Source of the DNA: Cololabis saira
Taxonomy: Eukaryota; Chordata; Actinopteri; Beloniformes; Belonidae
DNA: 64,000 nucleotides
Direction of reading: 5' to 3'
NCBI RefSeq assembly: GCF_033807715.1
Contig: NC_084591.1
Location: 47,522,368-47,586,367 of the forward strand
Both the position numbers and the translations under genes were made by a program. Below are positions 52,401 through 62,900 of the stretch, piece after piece (positions within the stretch are counted from its first letter, which is position 1; each line of letters starts with the position of its first letter). Under the pieces are notes generated by a model, which searched no databases, was not told the DNA's origin, and saw only the letters and a list, made by a program, of their open reading frames with translations.

Positions 52401-55400
52401 GATTTTTTTTTCATTATGCACTTCGAGAAAAAAATCAATGTCGAGAAAAATGTCAAAATGTTGAGATTAAAAAGGAAAGGAAAAAGGAAGAAAAAAGAAG
52501 AAAAAAAGGAAAAAAGAAAAAAGAAAAAAAACAAGAAAAAAAAGGAAAAAAATCTAAAAAAGAAAAACATTTAAAAAAGAAAAAGAGAAAAAAAGAAGAA
52601 AAAAAAGAGAAAAAAAGAAGAAAAAGAAGAAAAAAAAGAAAACAAAATGTCTTGTATAAGCCTTAGAATGAAGGCAACACATGCTGCATGTATTTATATT
52701 AGTTATAACTGGGGGAAGATTTATTTTTTCATTATGCACTTTGAGAAAAAAGTCGAAATGTCAAGAAAAAAGTCGAAATGTCGAGAAAAAAGTCGAAATG
52801 TCGAGATTAATGTTGAAGTACAATCTTGAGAAAAAAGTCGAAATTTCGAGAAAAAAGTCGAAGTGTTGAGAAAAAAGTCGAAATGTCGAGAAAAAAGTTG
52901 AAATGTCGAGATTAAAAAGCAAAGGAAAAAGAAGAAAAAAAGGAAAAAGAAGAAAAAAAAGAAAAAAAAAGGTCAAACATTTTTGAAAAAGCTCCAGGAG
53001 CCACTAGGGCGGCGCTAAAGAACCGCGGGTTGCCGAACCCTGGTCTGTCCTATTATGGTGTTTGGAGGGAAACTTAACTTGAAATAGGGGTTTACCAACT
53101 GAATTACATCTTCTGGGGCAACTGAACATATTACACTGTGTCCTAACTGCATGTGACGCGAGCGAGCGTCAGCGACAAAAACAATTCCATTGCTTTATTT
53201 TCTATTGGACTGTCCAAACTGGCGCAGTGCGACGTGGCGCGCCGTTTTGAGCTGGACTTTTGTCGGACGCCCGGTTTCTATTTTCTTCCTGTTGCTCGCG
53301 TTAAAAGCCGGTTGAAAGCGCCGTAGGAAACAGTCATTCAATACAAGAACCTCAATATAGTGGCAGCTGCTGGAGGGAGATCGCCAGGGGGCTGGAAGGT
53401 TCTGATAAGATAATAAGATAATATATAATAATAAGATAATAATAATAGGATAATATTTCTTTCTGCCACTTTATTGAGGTTTTTGTAGTGAAATGAGGAG
53501 GAATCATAGATAACTTCTCATTTCAACTAACTGGATCAGCCATTCCTCATCCATGACTGATTCCTACAGCGCTTTAACCGGCTTTCAACGCGAGCGGCAG
53601 GAAGAGAATAGAAGAACATTTAAATATCACAATATCAAGCTTGTTTTCTGTTTAGAAACTACAAACGTAGGAAGTACTCACCCATCTTTTACTTGTCTCT
53701 TTACTCTTTTAGGAGTTATTTTAGGAGTTTCTTTCAGGAGCGCATCGGCGGGTAGTGCGTTGAATAAAGGCTGATTTATGGTTCCGCGTAAAATCGATGG
53801 CGTAGTCTACGGCGTAGGGTACACGGCGACGCGCACCGTTCGGTGCATGCGCCGCGTAGCCTACGCCGTAGGGTCTGCGTTGGTGTAACGCGGAACCATA
53901 AATCAGCCTTTTAAAAAGCGAGTTTCAGCTGTCAATCAAAATAATGGGGCCCCATAACGTGTTCAGTGTTTCAGGACAGAGAGCGTCCAATATCACGCAG
54001 TGCGACGCGATAGTCGGACGCTCGCGTGCAGTTATGACAGGCTGTTACTGCTCAATGCAATGACGCTCCTCCAACTCTAACACATGATCGGTTCTGGTAA
54101 TGACTCTGATTAAAATGGTGTTACAATGTGACGGGAAGAGAGCCGTACCAGTTTCCACAGCTGTTCTCTGAGCATACTCTGCAGTAGAAGTGAGATCAAC
54201 GTGTCTTTCTGACGAGCTAAAAGGTGAAGTGGTGCCTTTTTGAAGCGTATCTGCGAGCACGGCGTCAACACTCAGGCACGCTGCGCTGTAGTAACACGCC
54301 AGAGCAGCTGCTGCACCGCTGGTATCTGCAATACATAGAGGACCAAGTGAACAGTTTCAGACTAATCTTTTTTTTTCATAGCTTCTTTTTCCATCTTCTT
54401 TCTACATTTTCCACAAAACAAATGTGCTTTTTACCTGACCGAGGAGCTCCATATACAATAATAGCAATGCCTCCGCTGTTGCGAAATGGCAGTTCTGCAG
54501 GTGGAGAACCAAAGCCCATGTGGTGGGACATTCCTCTGAAAAAAGGGCTCATTTCTAACTGATCTAGTCTTCCCTCTCTGGTCAACTCTGAAACGATTGA
54601 ACAAAATAGTTTTAGAAGAAGAATTAGTTATTTTTTTCTTTTACAAGTAAGAAACTGAAAGTGAGGCAGTATTTTTCTGAACTTTAACAGTGTTTAGTCC
54701 CCACACCGGTCACGTCCCTTAAACAGTTGTATTACGCATTTCATCAGGCTTCCCACTCTTGGTTTTAATCTCTGTGTTGTTTTGTTTCCATTTCATATCT
54801 TCCACCAGTGTCTCGTGAGTCTCGGCCTCATCTTCATCCAATTCATTCAACTCTGGCGCACACAAGTTGGGAAACACATTGTGATGGAATATAAAACAGA
54901 TGCCCATCATTGGGCATCATAATATTCATTCTCATTCATTCATTCATATTCATATCATTCTCAAACCATGTCCTAACTGCATGCGACGCGAGCGAGCGTC
55001 AGCGTCAAAAACAATTCCATTGCTTTATTTTTTTATTGCACTGTCTATACTGGTTTGCGCGTGACGCGGCGCGATGCGTTTTGAGCTGGACTTTTGTCGC
55101 ACGCCCTGCTTCTATTTTCTTCCTGTCGCTCGTGTTGAAAGCCGGTTGAAAGTTGCAAAAAAAAGTGTAAAGCGCTGTATGAAACAGTCATTTCAATACA
55201 AGAACCTCAATAAAGTGTCAGCTGCTGGAGGGAGATCGCCAGGGAGCTGGAAGGTTCTGATAAGATAATAAGATATAATAAGAATCTTATCTTAATCTTA
55301 TTAGGGCTTAATTTGTGCCGGATCCTGCCGGATTTCTCGTGTCCTCTGCTTTTTCCCACATCCCAGTAATGATCTGACATGCTGACATGTTTGCTGCATT

Positions 55401-56944
55401 AACACCACGAACACGCCGGTCACTCCAGCTGTTCGCTGTTTGATTGCGTCACCGTTCGGTTTTTTCCCCACTTATTCCACCGAATAATAAGCTTGTTTTC
55501 TGTTTAGAAAGTACAAACGTAGGGAGATCACAAGTAATCACCCATCTTTTATTTGTCCCTTTACTCTTTTAGGAGTTATTTTAGAAGTTTCTTTCAGGAG
55601 CGCACGGGCGGGTGAATAAAGGCTGATTTATGGTTCCGCGTAAAATCGACGGCGTAGCCTACGGCGTAGGGTACGCGGCGACGCGCACCGTTCGGTGACT
55701 GCGCCGCGATTGGTGTAACGCGGAACCATAAATCAGCCTTTTAAAAGGCGAGTCTCAGCTGTCAATCAAAAGAACGTGGTAGAACGTGGGGCCGATAACG
55801 CGTTCAGTGTGGACAGAGCGCGTCCGATGCCACGCAGTGTGATGCGACAGTCGGACGCTCGCATGCAGTTAGGACAGACTGTTATGCTGATGACGCACAA
55901 TTATATGTATCTGTTACTGGCGATCATTTGACCCCAGTCAATGACCTCATTCAATGCATTGCAGATATCAAGTATTGGATGGCAACAAACCTTTTACAGC
56001 TGAATGAGGATAAAACAGAGATTCTTTTAGTTGGTCCGAGTTTTCTGAGGCAACATATTCTCCCTTTGTTAACTCCTCCGTCAGTGAAACCTGGTGAGCT
56101 TGTCAAAAACCTGGGTGTTATGTTAGATGCTGATCTTAACTTCCAGAAACACATAGCTAATGTCTCCAGGACTGCCTTCTATCATCTCAGAAATATATCT
56201 AAAGTAAGATGCTTTCTGTCACAATCAGACTCTGAAAAGCTGGTTCATGCTTTTATCTCCAGTAGATTAGATTATTGCAATGCACTTTTTGCAGGACTAA
56301 CAAAGCAAGTGTTACATAAACTCCGGTTTATTCAAAATGCTGCAGCCAGAATTCTAACCAAAACCAAGAGGTATGAACACATCACTCCTGTTTTATCCTC
56401 TCTGCACTGGCTCCCTGTTAAACAAAGAGGAGATTTTAAAGTACTTCTTATTGTCTTTAAATCTATGAATGCCTTAGCTCCCTCCTACATGGCTGACATG
56501 CTGAATACATACTGGACAGATCCCGTAGTACAGGGGTCGGCAACCCAAAATGTTGAAAGAGCCATATTGGACCAAAAACACAAAAAACAAATATGTCTGG
56601 AGCCGCAAAAAATGAAAAGTCTTGTATCAGCCTTAGAATAAAGACAACACATGCTGCATGTTTCTATATTAGTTAGAACTTTTTTTTTCATTATGCACTT
56701 TGAGAAAAAAGTCGAAATGTCGAGATAAAAGTCAGAATGTCGAGATTAATGTTGAAGTACAATCTTGAGAAAAAAGTTGAAATGTTGAGAAAAAAGTCAA
56801 AATGTTGAGAACAAAGGCAAAATGTTGAGATTAAAAAGGAAAGGAAAAAGGAAGAAAAAAGAAAGATAAAAAAGAAAAAAAAACAAGAAAAAAAAGAGAA
56901 AAAAAGGGAAAAAAAATAAAAAAAGAAGAAAAAAAGGAAAAAAA

Positions 56945-56975
<31 letters not shown>

Positions 56976-59900
56976 ATGAAAAAGCTCCAGGAGCCACTGA
57001 CTAGAGCGTCACTAAAGAGCCGCATGCGGCTCTAGAGCCGCGGGTTGCCGACCCCTGCCTTAGACTCAAATAAGAGTCTTCTCATCATCCCTAGAATTCA
57101 CACTAGATCTGCTCATGGTGCTTCAGTCACTACTAAACTCTCTGGAACTCCTCTCCGCAGGAACTAAGGTCTGCTCCAACAGCCCTTTCAAAAGCAGACT
57201 AAAAACGTACCTTTTTGCACAGGTGTTTCACTAAACTCTACATGATTGGCTGAGTGACAGCACTTTTGTTTTAATGGGATTATTGTTGTTATTGTTGTTT
57301 TTTATTTTTCTCTTGACATCCTTTTGTCTGTTTCTGTTAATGTAACCCTGTAATTTTGTTTGTTTGGTTGTTTAAGTATTTGGGCACATTGAGTCCATGC
57401 TCGTCGTGTGAAATGTGCTATATAAATAAATGTGCCTTTGCCTTGCCTTGAAAAATCTGCGCGGTTAAAAGAGTGACAATGTTTCACAATGTTTTTTAGA
57501 GCTACCTTGGCTTGTTGGCGGGGAACCTTGGTTGTAGTATTCCAGGATCTCCTCAGGGAGACCCTCCCCAGGAACCCTCGGGGGGAGCAGCAACAGCTTC
57601 TTCTCATCATACCCCGGCATCAGCCGCAACATCTGTGGAAACACAACAGGGAAAAACATAGGAAGGAACATTATCCTGATGTTGGATTTAGGTTATATTT
57701 TATATATTATGCTTTATTTTAAAATAGTTCTCTTTGTCCTGATTTACTTCTTCCCAGTAACTACGTTTACATGCAGTCAAAATTGGGGTTGATGTCAATA
57801 TTCCGGTTACTGAAACATTGGGAATAATGTGTTTCCATGCGTGAGCAAACAGGGTTAACCCTGTTTACATGGTGATTAATCATTTGGGATATCTGGATCA
57901 AACCAGCGACGCACGGAGAACATCATGACACAATTCCCGTCATTTCTGCTTCTTCTTCCTGTATCCAAATCCAAAACAACAACAATAACAGCAGCATGGT
58001 GGATAATCAACAGCCCAGTAGAAGTGGTTTTGTTTCTTGTCCCTTTTCTCCTTTTTCAGCGTCTCCCAGCGGAGCTTGATCTGGTCTGGCGTTCGTGCAA
58101 ATGCTGCTTCGTGCAACTTTTCTCTCACCTTCTTGTAAATCTTCTATCCCGGTACTTTCTACCGTCTACAAATGCAGAAATGTTCATATCCTTCATTACA
58201 TTTATGAAGTGATTAGTCTCCTCCTGGTCTTGTGTTTCTCCATGTTTATAAGAACTTCCTGGACTCAAAAGACCAGGATTCCTGGTGAAAAGAACATGCA
58301 GAAAACAAATTCCTGTTCCTTTTGATGGGGAAATCCCGTTAGTCTATCCATGACCAAATATTCAGGTTAGAAAAGGAGTAACCCAGGGGTCATTTTCAGG
58401 TTGGTTTTTTTTTCACAAGCAGAGAGAGAGAGCTACCTTTTCTTCTTCCAGGTGTTGTGTGTCGAGCTCTAGACAGTAGAACTCGATGGGGAAGGAGCAG
58501 GGGTTTGTGACGGAGACCTGGGCTTCAGCGTTGGTGCTGAGAGGAAGACAGGGACCCAGTTCCAGATGTGCTGGGCAGAATTCCAGCTGTGGCTCGTCCC
58601 CCTGTCCCTGGGCTGTGATGAACACCCGCTGGGGGCTGTCGGCCACGCGGACCTCCAGCTGCCTGATGAACACACACTGGAACACACGGAAACATTCTGC
58701 TCTCAATTTTGAAGCAGTTTTAAAGATATATTTCATACTATAGAGGGGGAATGCACATGACGTCACAGATGCGACTTCACAGCGTGTTATTCCCACTGGG
58801 TGACAGAAAGACTGAGTGTCAGAAAGACTGAGTGACAGAAAGACTGAGTGACAGAAAGACTGAGTGACAGAAAGACTGAGTGTCAGAAAGACTGAGTGTC
58901 AGAAAGACTGAGTGTCAGAAAGACTGAGTGACAGAAAGACTGAGTGTCAGAAAGACTGAGTGACAGAAAGACTGAGTGTCAGAAAGACTGAGTGACAGAA
59001 AGACTGAGTGACAGAAAGACTGAGTGACAGAAAGACTGAGTGTCAGAAAGACTGAGTGTCAGAAAGACTGAGTGTCAGAAAGACTGAGTGTCAGAAAGAC
59101 TGAGTGGCAGCGTAAACTTTCAGTTTGAGCATTCAAAAACATCTAAAATGGCAAAGAGCTGTTGTGTGATCGACTGTACTCATAGATTTAGCAAGAAATT
59201 TGAGTTATCGTTTTACTCATTTATTTATGTGAACTTTTTAGGAATGTCTTGTCTATCTGTTGTGCCTGCGCACTTTATATGTTTCCCCGACGGAAGTGGG
59301 AAACGTCCTCTCGATTCCTTGTATGTGTTCACATGTGAAGAATTGACAATAAAGCTACTTTGACTTTGACTTTGACTTTGACGTTACAGACTGACGAAAA
59401 ATAAGCTTAACCCTTGTGCTGTCTTTGGGTCAAGGGAGGGTGAAGGGATAAAAGAAGGAATGAGAAGAAGAAAGGAGAAAAGAATGAAAGAAGGAAGGAA
59501 GTAGGAAAGGGAGAAAGGAAGGGAGAAAAGATGGAAGGAAGGGAGAAAGGAGAAAAGAAGGAACGAAGTAGGAAAGGGAGAGAAGATGGAAGGAAGGGGT
59601 AAAGGAAGGAAAGAATGGAGAAAAGGAAAGAAAGAAGGGAGGGAAGAAGGAAGGAATGGAGAAAATAAGGAAAGAAGGAAGGAAAAGCAAAGAAGGTAAT
59701 TAAGGAAGGAATGACGAAAGGGAGGTAGGAAGAAAAAGGAGTAAAGGAGGGTAAAAAAGGAGGAAAAGAGGAAAGGAAGAAGGAAGGAGAGAGCAGGAGG
59801 GAAGAAGGATAGAAGAATTGGGTCTTTTTGACCCAAAGACAGCACAAGGGTTAACAGACAAATGGATCGCTGCAATTCACAGAAACAACTGGATTCCAGA

Positions 59901-62900
59901 CACCGAAATGTGGATTTGCGGTTCCCATTTTGTATCAGGTAATGTTGGATTTTTGAGTAGCTAGCGTTAAACGGTCAAATCATAAAGTTCGGTGTCCTCA
60001 TCACTTTAATTTCTACAACAAATCCTGCCTTGAAGTCGGACCAAGAGTCAAGACTTTTATATGCCTTCAAGCTTTGCTTCATGTATTTCCCCGGCGTAGA
60101 AATTAAGTACATATAAATATCAGGAAACTGGATTGGTGTCCAAATATTAATGTCCATGGACCACTGCTTCTTGGTAACTGTACCAAATATTAATGTCCAT
60201 GGACCACTGCTTCTTGGTAACTGTACCAAATATTAATGTCCATGGACCACTGGTTCTTGGTAACTGTACCAAATATTAATGTCCATGGACCACTGGTTCT
60301 TGGGGTAACTGTACCAAATATTAATGTCCATGGACCACTGGTTCTTGGTAACTGTACCAAATATTAATGTCCATGGACCACTGGTTCTTGGGGTAACTGT
60401 ACCAAATATTAATGTCCATGGACCACTGGTTCTTGGGGTAACTGTACCAAATATTAATGTCCATGGACCACTGGTTCTTGGTAACTGTACCAAATATTAA
60501 TGTCCATGGACCACTGGTTCTTGGGGTAACTGTACCAAATATTAATGTCCATGGACCACTGGTTCTTGGTAACTGTACCAAATATTAATGTCCATGGACC
60601 ACTGGTTCTTGGGGTAACTGTACCAAATATTAATGTCCATGGACCACTGGTTCTTGGTAACTGTACCAAATATTAATGTCCATGGACCACTGGTTCTTGG
60701 TAACTGTACCAAATATTAATGTCCATGGACCACTGGTTCTTGGTAACTGTACCAAATATTAATGTCCATGGACCACTGGTTCTTGGTAACTGTACCAAAT
60801 ATTAATGTCCATGGACCACTGGTTCTTGGTAACTGTACCAAATATTAAAGGTATTGTGACATGAAAAACACATTTTTCTTGATTTTTTGTGTTTTGTTGG
60901 GTGTCTTGACATCAATTACACCCAAAAAACAACAAACTTTTAACATTCAGTGTATTGTGTGCTTTCTGGGATTTTTCGCATAACTGTGCAAAAACGGCGC
61001 ACCTGGTTTGGTGGCGGGCCGTGACGTCAGGGCCCGCTAAATCACCGCCCCCTCCACCCAGCTCCCTGCCTCCTCTCCTCTCCAGCGCACCATAAAGGCT
61101 GATTTATGGTTCCGCGTTACACCGACGCAGGGCCTACGGCGTAGGGTTACGCGGCGACGCGCACCGTACGCTGAACCCTACGGCGTAGGATCTGCGTCGA
61201 TTTAACGCGGAACCATAAATCAGGCTTAACACGGAGCAGTTTAGAGCCTCTTCTGTTCTAATCACCGGAGGAGAACTGCTAAGAAGACCCGCGGCCACTG
61301 ACTGGACTTAAGATAAGGAGACACTGCTGCTTGCATGCCTTTATTTTTATGATTGTTTGCTGTGGACTGTCTGCTTCGCCGTGCTGCTTTTCCGTGCATG
61401 CTTCGCCGGTCGCTCCCGGCTTAATGCCGCGTTCCATTTACCTCGGAAATCGGAACTGGGAACTGGGAACTCGGGGGTGGTTCTCCCACTTTACCAGTAG
61501 GAGATCCCACTTCGAGGGGCGTTCCAGTTGAAAATTCCGACTGGGAACTGGGAAATTCCGACTTCCGAGGACAAATGGAACGCGGCATAACTCTCCGACG
61601 CCGCTGTGAGCGTATTGCTCGCGGGGAGCTGCGGTCCCGGTCCTCTGGTCCCGGTTGGACTTCATCCCCGGGCTGTAGTCGCCCTGTCTGGGCTGTGTGT
61701 CGGTGTTTGTGGTCGGTGTGCGCGCGTGTGTGTGAAGACGGCAGAAGTGTGTAGCGGTTGGTTGGAGGAGGTTTGGAGGAGGAGCGGAGCAATGATTGAC
61801 AGGAAAGGGGAAAAAGGACCCGTTTTTCACGGCGCAAACAAACACTGTAATTAGGGATGGGAATTGATAAGATTTTTTCGATTCCGATTCTCTTATCGAT
61901 TCTGCTTATCGATTCGATTCTTTATCGATTCTCTTATCGATTCTCATTTGGAAAAAAGGAGAAGAAACAATTTTAGTATCAACTTTGTTTTAATAAAACA
62001 AAGTTGATACTAAAATACTAAAAAGAAACAATTTTAGTATCAACTTTGTTTTAATAAAACAAAGTTGATACTAAAATTGTTTCTTTGTTTCAATTTCTTT
62101 GTTTCTCCGATCTTTTTTGTTCAAAGATATAAAACTTTTATATCTTTGAACAAAAAAAATATAATGAGGTCTTAAGACGCCCCCAGCCTTGGGCTCCTCG
62201 ATGGTGCCAGGGGGTCCCCACAAAATGATTTGTAATATACAGTAAAATATGTATTTAATATAAAATAATAATAATAAAATAAATATTCTTCTGTAGAAAT
62301 TAATGAAAAACAACAAATTATTTTGTGGCAATTACACAAGAATGTCCAGTAACATGTTCAACACCACAAACTTAGTCCCTGCTTGGTGACATTCATCTAT
62401 TCTGGCCTGATACTCTTCCTGCCTTGATGAAAGGAGAATCTAGCGGTAGCTGCTCTTTAACTTCTCCGTAGATGAGCTGATCAGTTGCAGCTGTGTCAGG
62501 AGCTCCGCTGTCCGCCGGAGCGCAGCTCTTCTAAAGCATGATTTATGGTTCTGCGTTAAATCGACGCAGAGCCTACGGCGAAGGGTACGCGGCGACGCGC
62601 GCCGTACGGTGCATGTTGCCGCGTACCCTACGCCGTAGGCTCTGCGTTGGTGTAACGCGGAACCATAAATCAGCCTTACCACATGCAGGCTGACTCCGCG
62701 CTCCCAGCGGATCAGCCGGCTGAGTCCTAACAGTTTCCCCCCTCTGTTGAAATGTCCACATTGCAAGAATTGTCGCCCTGTTGTCATCCTTTTTGGTAAA
62801 ATGTAACCAAACTTCCCAGCGTTTATGCCGCTTTGTCCCCGTGTTTTCCTGCTGGGCGCGAATGCGCACGCTGCGCAACGTGCTTGGTGACGTCATTCGC

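Noticed and set aside
55928..56641. 237-residue frame as a host gene
   Set aside because: It has the YADD and HITPVLSSLHWLPV motifs of a LINE reverse transcriptase and runs into a hAT element at its end.
60233..60669. Repetitive minus-strand frames (SGPWTLIFGTV)
   Set aside because: Translation of the 43-bp minisatellite; frame changes with the GG variants, so no protein selection is evident.
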